A stretch of DNA of 17,517 nucleotides from Peptococcaceae bacterium (GCA_019415505.1 DXZC01000036.1:1-17517), one strand, 5' to 3'. Shown: positions 1 through 7,704, counted from the first letter of the stretch. Made by a program: numbers and translations. The notes: generated from the sequence alone by a model not told the origin.

Positions 1-1066
1 TCCCCGCAGTAAATACATAATTCGTGCCGCAATAATTATTTTAGGCGCTTTGCCCTTGATATCAACGGTTAACTTTATTTGGCATCCGGATATACCTAAC
101 ATTGAAGCCTTAGCTTTTGGGGGCTTCATTGTATCAGCCCTCTTTTTATACATCGCCATGTTCATGGTTATCACTCATTTTTTGGTACTCTTTTTTACCA
201 AAGTGCTGCACAAAGGTAAGTGGTGCCAAAGAACTCTGGGGCGTATGTGCCTCATAGCATCGGAAATTATCTTTTCCCTCTTGTTCTGCATTTTCGGCGT
301 ATGGGGGGCCAACCATTTATCAGTTTCAGAAATTGACATCGGCAGTGGCCCTACAGCCTTGAAGGTTGTAGCTTTATCCGATATTCACTACGGTACGCCA
401 GGTAGCACTGTAAACCTGGATAAGATGGCAACGCAAATTAATGCCCAAAATCCGGACTTAGTGCTCATAGCCGGCGATGTATTTGATTATAATACTAATA
501 ATAGAAGCAATGAGGAATTTGCCGCCGCTATGCAGAAAATAAAAGCTACTTACGGTGTATACGCCATTAACGGCAACCACGAATATTACGAGAATAATCA
601 TCAGGATATAGAAAGATATTACCGCCATACCGGTGTTAATTTGTTAGTGGACGAAGCCGTGGAAATAGACGGTTTACTGCGCGTAGCGGGTAGAGACGAC
701 CTAGGTTATATCAGCAATACGCAAAAGAGCCGTCAGCCCCTGGAAGCAATCTTAGCGCAGTCCGACCAAGAATTGCCCCTAATAGTTTTAGACCACCAAC
801 CCCAGGATTATCGGGAAGCTAAGGATAACGGCGCCCTTTTGCAAATTTCCGGCCATACTCATAACGGCCAGATTTGGCCGGGAGATATATTGGTAAGAAT
901 GATTTATAAAATCGCCTATAACTGCCCTTCCGATGGCATACATAGTTCTGACGGCTTTAGCCTGGCAATTACCAGAGGTTACGGCACCTGGGGTTTTCCC
1001 ATGCGCTCCACCGGCTCCTCGCAAATTCTCTGCTTTAATCTTGGCGAATCAGTCTTTAACCGCTAG
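1..1066 (+). CDS. Membrane-anchored metallophosphoesterase (YaeI-like), 5' end outside the window
   Basis: Calcineurin-like phosphoesterase behind an N-terminal membrane region. The reading frame is open from base 2 with no stop and no ATG or GTG, and the first possible start (TTG at 50) has no ribosome binding site, so the gene begins upstream of the window. About 354 residues are visible. Three hydrophobic segments come first (coded at about 17-60, 105-200 and 240-310), then the soluble domain with the full metal-ligand series: SDIHYG (coded near 377), AGDVFD (near 470), NGNHEYY (near 570), LDHQP (near 790) and SGHTHNGQ (near 850). These give the two-metal site of the family (PF00149). YaeI-type members act on the outer face of the membrane; some hydrolyse UDP-diacylglucosamine or other phospholipids, but the substrate here is unknown. 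The gene ends at TAG 1064-1066. I see no convincing terminator after it. Confidence 0.88.
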   Translation, partial: PRSKYIIRAAIIILGALPLISTVNFIWHPDIPNIEALAFGGFIVSALFLYIAMFMVITHFLVLFFTKVLHKGKWCQRTLGRMCLIASEIIFSLLFCIFGVWGANHLSVSEIDIGSGPTALKVVALSDIHYGTPGSTVNLDKMATQINAQNPDLVLIAGDVFDYNTNNRSNEEFAAAMQKIKATYGVYAINGNHEYYENNHQDIERYYRHTGVNLLVDEAVEIDGLLRVAGRDDLGYISNTQKSRQPLEAILAQSDQELPLIVLDHQPQDYREAKDNGALLQISGHTHNGQIWPGDILVRMIYKIAYNCPSDGIHSSDGFSLAITRGYGTWGFPMRSTGSSQILCFNLGESVFNR

Positions 1067-1241
1067 CGGCAAACGGCGGCTCCAGCCTGGCCCTAAGGCA
1101 GGTTAAACCTTAGTCGCGGGGATAAATTATACAAAACCAGGTAATGCTATTCTGCACACAAGTAGCGACCATAAATAGCAGGGACCTTTAGATATGTTAT
1201 CCAGTTAATCTGGTTAATGCGGTAGAAATTGCAAAAAAGTC

Positions 1242-1269
1242 TTGCAATTTCAGAATAATGTGTTATCAT
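1242..1269 (+). promoter_or_regulatory. Putative promoter of the TrhA/haemolysin III gene
   Basis: A TTGCAA -35 box (1242-1247) lies 16 bp before a TATCAT -10-like box (1264-1269). The start codon is at 1321, leaving about 45 nt of leader that ends in a GGGAGG ribosome binding site (1306-1311). The -10 lies inside a perfect palindrome. The match is moderate and was made by eye only. Confidence 0.45.
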
Positions 1270-1297
1270 TATAACATAACATAGTATTAAATACTAT
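1261..1297. promoter_or_regulatory. Two adjacent palindromes (operator-like) before the TrhA gene
   Basis: TGTTAT (1261-1266) and ATAACA (1271-1276) form a perfect inverted repeat around 4 bp. Directly after it, ATAGTAT (1281-1287) and ATACTAT (1291-1297) form a second one around TAA. The first overlaps the likely -10 box and the second lies just after the likely transcription start, where dimeric repressors often bind. No T tract follows either, so they do not look like terminators. The regulator is unknown. Confidence 0.4.
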
Positions 1298-1320
1298 ATT
1301 TCATCGGGAGGAAAATTATT

Positions 1321-1983
1321 ATGCCAGAAACTCAAGAAGTTAGACCAAAGCTCTATACCCTGGGTGAGGAAATCATGAACTCTGTAACCCACGGCGTGGG
1401 AGCCCTACTATCAGTGGCAGCTATGGTAATCATGATAGTATGCGCCGCAAAGTACAGCACTGCCTTATCAGTGATATCATCCGCTGTATTCGGCGCCACT
1501 TTAGTTATACTGTATACCTCTTCTACCCTGTACCATGCCTTTACAAACAGCAACGTCAAATCATTATTCCAAATATTTGACCATTGCACCATTTTTCTGC
1601 TAATCGCCGGAACTTACACGCCCTTAACTTTGGTAGCCATTGGCGGCAAGCTGGGGTGGACGGTATTTGCCGTAATTTGGGCAGCAGCTATCTTGGGCAT
1701 AATACTTAATGCTATCAGCATTAAACGCTTTGCCAAACTTTCAATGGTTCTCTATTTGGCTATGGGCTGGGCGGCGGTAGTGACCTTCGGCTCCTTAATC
1801 GACGCCTTGGGCCAGGGGGGCATTATCTTTTTAGTCTCCGGCGGCCTGGCCTATACAGTTGGGGTCATCTTTTACGCCCTCAATAAAAAGTGCCGCTTTA
1901 TGCATTCTATCTGGCATCTTTTTGTCTTGGCCGGGAGCGTTCTGCACTTTTTCTGCATACTCCTTTATGTAATTCTACCTTAA
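1321..1983 (+). CDS. trhA: Haemolysin III / TrhA family seven-helix membrane protein
   Basis: A 220-residue integral membrane protein of the HlyIII/PAQR-like family (PF03006), the usual length. Family hallmarks are visible: EEIMNSVTHGVGALLS at residues 16-31 (E17, N20, H24), TLYHAF near 69-74 with H72, IFDHCTIFLLIAGTYTP at 85-101 (D87, H88), and the C-terminal HSIWHLFVLAGSVLHFF at 195-211 (H195, H199, H209). The histidines and aspartate correspond to the presumed metal site of the family. About seven hydrophobic helices follow a short cytoplasmic N-terminus. B. subtilis and E. coli homologues are linked to membrane energetics and fluidity homeostasis; the haemolysin name is historical and toxin activity should not be assumed. 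ATG 1321 is preceded by GGGAGG at 9 bp. The gene looks monocistronic or loosely linked to the next one, 72 bp on. Confidence 0.93.
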   Translation: MPETQEVRPKLYTLGEEIMNSVTHGVGALLSVAAMVIMIVCAAKYSTALSVISSAVFGATLVILYTSSTLYHAFTNSNVKSLFQIFDHCTIFLLIAGTYTPLTLVAIGGKLGWTVFAVIWAAAILGIILNAISIKRFAKLSMVLYLAMGWAAVVTFGSLIDALGQGGIIFLVSGGLAYTVGVIFYALNKKCRFMHSIWHLFVLAGSVLHFFCILLYVILP

Positions 1984-1987
1984 ATTA

Positions 1988-2019
1988 TGATAATATAATC
2001 AATATACACGATATTATCA
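1988..2019. promoter_or_regulatory. Inverted repeat overlapping the likely promoter of the FmdE-family gene
   Basis: TGATAATAT (1988-1996) is exactly complementary to ATATTATCA (2011-2019), with 14 bp between the arms. A TATAAT box (1994-1999) overlaps the left arm and the AAGGGAGG ribosome binding site lies at 2043-2050. The halves TGATAAT and ATTATCA match Fur/PerR half-sites, but they are 18 bp apart rather than the usual 1 bp, so a Fur box is not claimed. The lack of a T tract argues against a terminator. Confidence 0.4.
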
Positions 2020-2055
2020 ATAATCTTAAATTAGCATTAAGTAAGGGAGGGTAAC

Positions 2056-2571
2056 ATGGACAAAACTCAATGGGAAAAGGCTATAAAGTTTCACGGCCAT
2101 ATTTGCCCCGGTCTTGCCATAGGCTACCGGGCCGCGGAAATAGCCCAGGAAAAACTGGCGGTAGAATCAGGCGCTGACGAGGAAATTGTCTGCATTACAG
2201 AAAACAATGCCTGCGGCATAGACGCCATACAAGCAATTTTAGGCTGCACAGTGGGAAAAGGTAACTTAATCTTTAATATTACCGGCAAGCAGGTCTATAA
2301 TATCTACTCTCGGAGTACAGCTAAGGGCTTGCGTCTCTATTTCCAACTACCCCGCAAGGAGTATAGCAAGGAAGAATATATAGAGCATATACTCTCCGAC
2401 CCAGCGGAGCAAGTATTCACTATAGGCGAGCCCCATTACCCCCTACCAGCTAAAGCCAGGATATTTACCACTGTAACCTGCGATACCTGTGGTGAAGGGG
2501 CAGCGGAACCTCAGATGCGTTTACAAAATGGCAAAAAGGTTTGCCTAGAGTGTTTTAACAATTCTAAATGA
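2056..2571 (+). CDS. FmdE-family protein with C-terminal zinc ribbon
   Basis: A 171-residue member of PF02663, named after subunit E of tungsten/molybdenum formylmethanofuran dehydrogenase but widespread in anaerobic bacteria that lack methanogenesis. The N-terminal core has FHGHICPGLAIGYRAA at 12-27 (H13, H15, C17) and ENNACGIDAIQAILGC at 49-64 (C53, C64). These are the conserved metal-binding and structural motifs. The C-terminus carries a zinc-ribbon pair, C142-x2-C145 and C163-x2-C166, in the manner of DksA/TraR fingers. ATG 2056 follows AAGGGAGG by 5 bp. A role with a molybdenum or tungsten enzyme is only an inference from the family, and no such enzyme is in this window. The gene is followed by the hairpin at 2591-2630. 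Confidence 0.9.
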   Translation: MDKTQWEKAIKFHGHICPGLAIGYRAAEIAQEKLAVESGADEEIVCITENNACGIDAIQAILGCTVGKGNLIFNITGKQVYNIYSRSTAKGLRLYFQLPRKEYSKEEYIEHILSDPAEQVFTIGEPHYPLPAKARIFTTVTCDTCGEGAAEPQMRLQNGKKVCLECFNNSK

Positions 2572-2590
2572 GTAAGAGGCATAAACAATA

Positions 2591-2630
2591 AAAAACGTCC
2601 GCCACATTTTGTGGGCGGACGTTTGCTTTT
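2591..2630. terminator. Strong, probably bidirectional intrinsic terminator between convergent genes
   Basis: AAACGTCCGCC (2593-2603) pairs perfectly with GGCGGACGTTT (2614-2624) over 11 bp around a 10-base loop. An A-run precedes the stem (2590-2595), and GTTTGCTTTT follows it. Either strand therefore presents a GC-rich hairpin followed by U residues. It sits between the end of the FmdE-family gene (plus) and the end of the minus-strand operon, and can serve both. Confidence 0.85.
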
Positions 2631-2692
2631 CACTATACAATTTGTTCTTAATTATACGGTCTAAACAATCTGCTTTTCATTACAAAGTTTGT

Positions 2693-3064
2693 TTATTCAT
2701 TATACAGACGGGATGAAGTGGCTATTATGTTTACGCCTGTAGCGGCGATGTTCTCTACTATTACATCGCCAACCTGTATTGGCCTTCCGGCGGCAATAGT
2801 AATCTGATTAATTATTGCCATGGCCGGGAATATGGCGTCTTTCGGCAGAGGCTCCGCCGAGCGAACAGATAGCGGCGCCCCGTCCTCCACTCTAACAGTA
2901 GTGGTAAGGGTGCGGACAGGGTTAACACACTCGGTACGGGCGTATTTTTCCCCTCTTTTACAGAGATTACCGCTAACGCTAACTACTTCACCAGCCTCCA
3001 TTTCCACCGTCAACTGGCAACCAACAGGACAGATAATACAAGTTAATTGACGCGTTTCCTTCAT
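2693..3064 (-). CDS. DUF1667 protein, probable iron-sulfur partner of the FAD oxidoreductase
   Basis: A 123-residue DUF1667 protein (PF07892). Near the N-terminus are C9-x2-C12-x3-C16 and C35 in the context CIICPVGC and GNLCKRG. This spacing resembles the N-terminal [4Fe-4S] site of molybdopterin oxidoreductases, which suggests, but does not prove, a cluster. A fifth cysteine is C46. The family nearly always sits beside a GlpA-like dehydrogenase and an FAD oxidoreductase, as here, and is thought to be the small electron-transfer part of that complex. Its ATG overlaps the TGA of the upstream oxidoreductase in an ATGA junction (3061-3064), implying translational coupling. It is the last gene of the minus-strand operon and ends 62 bp before the bidirectional terminator. 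Confidence 0.9.
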   Translation of the reverse strand: MKETRQLTCIICPVGCQLTVEMEAGEVVSVSGNLCKRGEKYARTECVNPVRTLTTTVRVEDGAPLSVRSAEPLPKDAIFPAMAIINQITIAAGRPIQVGDVIVENIAATGVNIIATSSRLYNE

Positions 3065-4332
3065 TCCTTAACCACCACCTCTATAGTAATGCTGTCGCCG
3101 TCGGCGGCGGTAAGGTCCTGCACATCCAAAAGCACCGTTTCCATCTCCCCCGGCGTAACTATGCGTTTTCTTTGCCGGGCTAATTCCTGACCGGCAACGC
3201 TCACAGTGACGTAAGCATCACGGTAAACATTATCGGAACGCAAAAAAATCTTGCTGTCTCCCTGGCCAATATCCATAACCTGGGGTACTATATAGCGAAC
3301 GCCTCGGCCGGGAGCAAGGCGAAAGACCTTACCAGTGGCGCGCTTACCCAAAAGATAATTGGCAGCAGCTACACCGGCAATTTCTGACTCCTCGGAAACA
3401 AAGTCTACCACATCATGGACGTGGAGGACATTGCCGCAGGAAAATATTCCCGGCACGCTTGTCTCCCGCCGGTTATTAACCACAGCCCCGCCAGTTATGG
3501 GATCTAAAAGGACGCCGGCTTTTTTAGCCAGTTCATTTTCAGGTATCAGACCCACAGAAAGCAGAACCGTATCGCAGTCTAGGCGCTTTTCCGTACCTGC
3601 TATGGGATTACGGCTCGCATCTACCTCGGCGGCAATAACTGCTTCTACCCGTTCTCGACCCAGCACTTCGATAATGGTATGATTTAAATATAGGGGAATG
3701 CCAAAATCGTCCAAGCATTGGACGATATTTCTTTTTAGGCCGCCGGAATAAGGCATCAGCTCCAACACCGCTTCTACCTTAGCTCCCTCCAAGGTCAGGC
3801 GGCGGGCCATAATCAGCCCGATATCGCCAGAGCCGAGAATTACCGCTTTTTTACCGGGCATATAACCCCGCATATTAACATAACGCTGGGCTGCACCGGC
3901 GGTATAAACCCCTGCGGGCCTGGTACCCGGTATATTAAGAGCCCCTCGACTCCTTTCCCGGCAGCCCATGGCCAAAATTACGGCGTTTGCCTTAATCTGT
4001 AAAATACCGTCGCTCTCATTAACGGCGGTTATTTCACAATGGGGGCTTAAATCCGTCACCATAGTTTTAAGTTTATACGGTATGCCCAAGGCTTTGACCT
4101 CCTGGTAATACCGGTGGGCATATTCAGGGCCAGTTAATTCCTCATCAAAGCGGTGGAGACCAAAGCCATTGTGTATACACTGGTTGAGTATCCCGCCCAG
4201 GGAATTATCCCGCTCAAGAATAAGGATATCCTCCACGCCCCGCTGTTTAGCGGCAATGGCCGCGGCCATACCTGCGGGGCCGCCGCCAATAATAACTAAA
4301 TCTTTGTAAATTAACTTATCAATCCTCTTCAT
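3061..4332 (-). CDS. FAD/NAD-dependent oxidoreductase, glycerol-3-phosphate dehydrogenase complex type
   Basis: A two-dinucleotide-binding flavoprotein (PF07992 type) of about 423 residues. Counting from ATG 4332, the FAD Rossmann motif IIGGGPAGMAAA is near residues 14-25, LGGILNQCIHNGFG with a single cysteine near 45-58, the NAD-binding motif VILGSGDIG near 164-172, and the C-terminal FAD motif GIFSCGNV near 295-302. Homologues accompany GlpA-like dehydrogenases and DUF1667 proteins and are believed to pass electrons from glycerol 3-phosphate or a similar substrate to an electron carrier. A GTG at 4338 is also in frame and would add two residues, but AGGTG (4342-4338) fits ATG 4332 with normal spacing. 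It follows the GlpA-like gene with essentially no gap and overlaps DUF1667 by 4 bp. Confidence 0.9.
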   Translation of the reverse strand: MKRIDKLIYKDLVIIGGGPAGMAAAIAAKQRGVEDILILERDNSLGGILNQCIHNGFGLHRFDEELTGPEYAHRYYQEVKALGIPYKLKTMVTDLSPHCEITAVNESDGILQIKANAVILAMGCRERSRGALNIPGTRPAGVYTAGAAQRYVNMRGYMPGKKAVILGSGDIGLIMARRLTLEGAKVEAVLELMPYSGGLKRNIVQCLDDFGIPLYLNHTIIEVLGRERVEAVIAAEVDASRNPIAGTEKRLDCDTVLLSVGLIPENELAKKAGVLLDPITGGAVVNNRRETSVPGIFSCGNVLHVHDVVDFVSEESEIAGVAAANYLLGKRATGKVFRLAPGRGVRYIVPQVMDIGQGDSKIFLRSDNVYRDAYVTVSVAGQELARQRKRIVTPGEMETVLLDVQDLTAADGDSITIEVVVKE

Positions 4333-4337
4333 AGCCA

Positions 4338-4342
4338 CACCT
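4338..4342 (-). promoter_or_regulatory. Ribosome binding site that decides the start of the FAD oxidoreductase
   Basis: On the minus strand AGGTG lies 5 bp before ATG 4332 and itself covers the alternative GTG start at 4338. The spacing favours the ATG. The site is embedded in the stop region of the upstream GlpA-like gene, so translation of the two is probably coupled. Confidence 0.5.
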
Positions 4343-5771
4343 ACTTAGTCTTTCCTACCAGCAGTTCCGAGCCTTTGCCCCGCTTAGTTACCTGTTCTAA
4401 CTCCACGCCCAGTTCTCGGCTGAGAATATCTGTTACTAAGGGCAAACAAAATCCCCCCTGGCACCGTCCCATGCCTGTCCCGGTACGGCGCTTTATCCCA
4501 TCAGTAGTGGTAGCTCCAGGGTTATTTTGAATTGCGTCTAAGATTTCCCCCTCGCTCACTTCTTCGCAACGGCAAATAATTTGACCGTATTTGGGATTTT
4601 TAGCAATCCACTGTTTACGCTGTTCTAGAGGTAGCTCCTTTAGGCGGGGTGTGCTATGACGAATGGGGTCATAGTCTTTTTTCTTTTGGGCTAAAATGCC
4701 CTCCTCCCGCAGATGACTTTCTACAGCCAGAGCCACCGCGGGCGACGAGGCCAAACCGGGGCTTTCCATCGCGGCCACTTGAAAAAAGCGCGGTATGATC
4801 TCAGATGGCGCCACAATAAAGTCCCCTTTATCACCCACTGCTCGTAAGCCAGTAAAGGAGGTTATTACCAAATTTAAAGGCAAAGTGGGAAAGGGCAAAT
4901 GGCCGCCCTCCACCACCTGGGCTAAACCTTGCCGGCTGGTGGCGGTATTTTCCTTATCCTGTATATTTTCAGCAGTTGGACCGACGATAATATTACCGTC
5001 AGCGGTGGGGCTGACTAAAATGCCCTTGCCCATGGGTCCGGGAGCACGGAAAACCGTATGCCGCACTAGAGGCCGGGCTTCCTTATCCAATAACAGATAT
5101 TCACCCCGCCGGGGCTGGATATTAAAGGAATAATCACCAGCCATGGCGCTTATCTTATCCGCATATACGCCCGCGGCGTTAATTATATAGCCGGCTTCTA
5201 CAGTCTCCTCGGGAGAAACCAGAATAAAATGACCATTACCCTGGCGTATTTCTGTAACCTCAAAATCGCGCTTTAACTCCACGCCATTGTCCATAGCGTT
5301 ACCCAAAGCGGCAACTGTCAGCCCGTAAGGGCAAATAATGCCTGCCTTAGGAGCATAAAGGGCGCCCAAGGCAGCCTCGGAAATATTGGGTTCCAATTCC
5401 CGCAGTTTAGCCTGATCGACTATTGACAAGTCCTCTACGCCGTTTAAAACACCTCTGGTATAAAGCTCTTTAATAGTAGCCATATCCTCAGGGGCATAGG
5501 CTACAACCAGAGAGCCGTTTTGTTCATAAGCCACCCCCAGCTCTTTAGCTATCTGGGGCATTAATTTACATCCCGCCACATTATAGCGGGCCTTCAGAGT
5601 ACCGGGCTTGCAGTCAAAGCCAGCATGTACTATACCGCTGTTAGCTCCCGATGTTCCCATAGCCACGTCGGCTTCCCTTTCCAACACCACAATGGAAACA
5701 TTATATTTTGCTAATTCTCTGGCTATCAGGGCGCCATTGACCCCGGCGCCGATAATGGCGATGTCAAACAT
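4341..5771 (-). CDS. GlpA-like FAD-dependent dehydrogenase with C-terminal BFD [2Fe-2S] domain
   Basis: A 476-residue flavoprotein. The N-terminal DAO fold starts with the FAD motif IIGAGVNG (6-13), then LEREADVAMGTSGANSGIVH (30-49) typical of glycerol-3-phosphate dehydrogenases, and INAAGVYAD (197-205). The C-terminal BFD-like domain (PF04324) has C400-x-C402 and C437-x4-C442, which should bind a [2Fe-2S] cluster. This is the architecture of anaerobic GlpA-type enzymes that oxidise sn-glycerol 3-phosphate to dihydroxyacetone phosphate, although relatives act on other hydroxy acids, so the substrate is inferred. With the next two genes it forms the usual bacterial triad. No glycerol kinase or facilitator is in the window. 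ATG 5771 follows TGAGGAGGAG (5790-5781) by 9 bp. It starts 34 bp after the SH3 gene, with no terminator between. Confidence 0.88.
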   Translation of the reverse strand: MFDIAIIGAGVNGALIARELAKYNVSIVVLEREADVAMGTSGANSGIVHAGFDCKPGTLKARYNVAGCKLMPQIAKELGVAYEQNGSLVVAYAPEDMATIKELYTRGVLNGVEDLSIVDQAKLRELEPNISEAALGALYAPKAGIICPYGLTVAALGNAMDNGVELKRDFEVTEIRQGNGHFILVSPEETVEAGYIINAAGVYADKISAMAGDYSFNIQPRRGEYLLLDKEARPLVRHTVFRAPGPMGKGILVSPTADGNIIVGPTAENIQDKENTATSRQGLAQVVEGGHLPFPTLPLNLVITSFTGLRAVGDKGDFIVAPSEIIPRFFQVAAMESPGLASSPAVALAVESHLREEGILAQKKKDYDPIRHSTPRLKELPLEQRKQWIAKNPKYGQIICRCEEVSEGEILDAIQNNPGATTTDGIKRRTGTGMGRCQGGFCLPLVTDILSRELGVELEQVTKRGKGSELLVGKTK

Positions 5772-5805
5772 ATGCTAGCGCTCCTCCTCATCAACCTAGG
5801 CGTTT

Positions 5806-6609
5806 TTATTCAGCAACTTCCGCCAAATCATTGCGGACATAAGCCCTGGTACCGTCATCCAAAAGAATATAGTACCAACCGCTTTCCTCCCCAAGATAGG
5901 TGGCTGTATCGCCTTGATCCAATTTAGTGACTAAATCAGCGTCAGCTGAAGCTTCCGACCGGATATTGGCGTAACTATTGGTAATGGTAACAGTTTGCCG
6001 TTCAGTATTAGAGGCGGACTCAGCATCGGTTTCTTCCACTGAATCAGCGGCAACATAGCCCTCTTCACCATCGGCATTTTTCACCTGGAACCAATCTTCT
6101 TCATCTCCTATTTTTTCCAAAACATCGCCATTTAATGCCACGGCAACAACTTCAGAATCTGAAGAAGCCTCTGACCTGATGTTGATAAAGTCCTCCGTAG
6201 GAGTTACAAAGGAGGTTTGGGCCTCTGGGGCTGGTTCCGTATCTTGGGTAGGCTTGTAATCTCCCACCACCGTCATAAAGGATTTAACCACATAGCCCTC
6301 AACATCGTCCATAACCTGAACATAGCACCAATCGTCGTTTTCGTCCTTGAGGCAAACAACCTCGGTATTTTTATTGAGTGTGGCGAGAATCTGCCCGTCA
6401 TTAGAGGGAGTTACCCGCACATTAACTATATTATCTCCGGTAGTCAAGGTTTTATTGCTCCAATCATCTGCCTCATTCTGAGAGGAACCAAAACCCAGCA
6501 GGGAGGGCAAGCCGGACAAGCCGCCATTTTGCACCACATAGCCCACTCCGAAGCCACCGGCTAAAAACACCACGGCAACTAAAACGATTACAAGAACTTT
6601 TTTCCACAC
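5806..6609 (-). CDS. Exported or membrane-anchored protein with three bacterial SH3 domains
   Basis: A 267-residue protein with an N-terminal hydrophobic segment (residues 4-26, after MWKK) acting as signal anchor or signal peptide. Three SH3b domains (PF08239 type) follow at about 57-115, 136-192 and 206-263. Each has the family's N-(I/V)-R core (NVRVTP, NIRSEAS, NIRSEAS) and a closing GYV or AYV strand. Acidic, Ser/Thr/Glu-rich linkers join them. SH3b modules usually bind peptidoglycan or wall polymer, and no hydrolase domain is present, so this is more likely an adaptor or sensor than an enzyme. The start is GTG 6609, with only a weak GAAAG-like ribosome binding site. It lies 18 bp after the TagO-type gene, inside the wall-polymer operon, which suggests a wall-associated job. 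Confidence 0.87.
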   Translation of the reverse strand: MWKKVLVIVLVAVVFLAGGFGVGYVVQNGGLSGLPSLLGFGSSQNEADDWSNKTLTTGDNIVNVRVTPSNDGQILATLNKNTEVVCLKDENDDWCYVQVMDDVEGYVVKSFMTVVGDYKPTQDTEPAPEAQTSFVTPTEDFINIRSEASSDSEVVAVALNGDVLEKIGDEEDWFQVKNADGEEGYVAADSVEETDAESASNTERQTVTITNSYANIRSEASADADLVTKLDQGDTATYLGEESGWYYILLDDGTRAYVRNDLAEVAE

Positions 6610-6627
6610 AGTCTTTCACTTCTTTCT

Positions 6628-7704
6628 TTATAATTTATCTTTTTCTGTTTCAGGTTTATCTGCTTCTTCGCCATATTCCTCTGCCTCAAACTGTTCTTTT
6701 CTGCCCAAAATACCTATTTTAGCGGCGGCAAAGAAAATTAAAGCAGATGCTAAAACTAAAACTACGATGCTATATATAGAAGTAAGCAAAGTTACCAAGA
6801 CGGCAAAGGAACCGAGGAGGAAGGTTATACCGTAAATCAATAAAACGGTATCTTTATGGTCAAAGCCCCTATCTAAAAGCTGGTGATGCAGGTGGCCCCG
6901 ATCCGCCTCAAAAATAGGTTTATGGTTAAGCTTCCGCCTAATAATCGCAAAAAGCGTATCCAAAATTGGGATGCCCAGCACCATGATGGGTATAAACAGG
7001 GAAATAATTGTGGCCCCCTCGGAGAGGCCCAAAAGGGAAAGCACCCCCAAAATAAAGCCGAGAAAGAGGGAACCGCAATCCCCCATAAAAAGCTTTGCCG
7101 GGTGAAAATTAAAGCGGAGAAAGCCCAAAATACCACCGACTAAAATAATAGCCAAAGCGCCGCTAATAAACATACCTTTGGCCAAGGAAACCACAGCCAG
7201 GGATAAAGCCGCAATTCCGGAAACTCCCGCCGCCAAACCGTCCAGTCCGTCAATGAGGTTCACTGCATTGCTGATACCCACCAACCAGATTAGAGTTAGA
7301 GGATAACCCCAGAGTCCCAAATCTATAATATTTTCAGTTATCGGATTAGTAATATATTCAAGATGCACGCCAAATAGCATTAAAACCACAGCGCCCACAA
7401 CTTGGCCTAAAAGCTTCATTTTAGGGGAAATATTTTTTACATCGTCAATAAATCCCACTGCCACAATTATTGTAGAACTGAGCAGTACGCCCCAAAGGGT
7501 GGGAGTAAATTCACCGTAAACTAGAACGCCGGCAAGAAAGCCGCAATAAATGCCAATCCCGCCTAGTCTGGTCATGGCGCCGGTGTGAACCTTGCGAGCA
7601 TCGGGCTTATCATAAACCCCCAGCCGCATCGCTATTTTTTTAGTGAGAGGAGTTACTAGCAAGGCCACAGCTAAACCCACTAGAAAGGCTATAAAGATTC
7701 TCAT
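6628..7704 (-). CDS. tagO: MraY/WecA/TagO-family undecaprenyl-phosphate sugar-1-phosphate transferase
   Basis: A 358-residue polytopic membrane enzyme (PF00953). It should transfer GlcNAc-1-P or a similar sugar phosphate from a UDP-sugar to undecaprenyl phosphate on the cytoplasmic face, starting a wall glycopolymer. Visible motifs are DKPDARKVHTGAMTRLGG (32-49), GFIDDVK with D87-D88, NAVNLIDGLDGLAAG (146-160), FMGDCGS (206-212), and GHLHHQLLDRG (270-280). The HLHH signature marks the WecA/TagO branch rather than MraY. After about ten to eleven helices comes a charged tail rich in Glu and Lys (from about 334). Its ATG overlaps the stop of murJ by one base (TAATG), and CCGAGG at 7716-7711 supplies the ribosome binding site. 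The symbol is by pathway context; wecA would be an equally valid name. Confidence 0.9.
   Translation of the reverse strand: MRIFIAFLVGLAVALLVTPLTKKIAMRLGVYDKPDARKVHTGAMTRLGGIGIYCGFLAGVLVYGEFTPTLWGVLLSSTIIVAVGFIDDVKNISPKMKLLGQVVGAVVLMLFGVHLEYITNPITENIIDLGLWGYPLTLIWLVGISNAVNLIDGLDGLAAGVSGIAALSLAVVSLAKGMFISGALAIILVGGILGFLRFNFHPAKLFMGDCGSLFLGFILGVLSLLGLSEGATIISLFIPIMVLGIPILDTLFAIIRRKLNHKPIFEADRGHLHHQLLDRGFDHKDTVLLIYGITFLLGSFAVLVTLLTSIYSIVVLVLASALIFFAAAKIGILGRKEQFEAEEYGEEADKPETEKDKL

Noticed and set aside
1093..1113. CTAAGG/CCTTAG hairpin after the metallophosphoesterase gene as a terminator
   Set aside because: The stem has only 6 bp, the loop is 9 bases and no T tract follows on the plus strand.
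1067..1241. Possible riboswitch or small RNA in the gap before the TrhA gene
   Set aside because: I could not match any riboswitch core, and the likely promoter (1242-1269) lies downstream, so this stretch would not be in the TrhA leader.
1988..2019. Canonical Fur box
   Set aside because: Half-sites match but their spacing (18 bp instead of about 1 bp) does not; kept only as an unassigned inverted repeat.
2056..3064. Functional link between the FmdE-family protein and the DUF1667 protein as parts of one Mo/W enzyme
   Set aside because: They are on opposite strands, separated by a strong bidirectional terminator, and no molybdopterin catalytic subunit is present.
4795..5133. Plus-strand open frame within the GlpA-like gene
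   Set aside because: Antisense to a well-supported flavoprotein; Pro/Arg-rich composition typical of a shadow frame.
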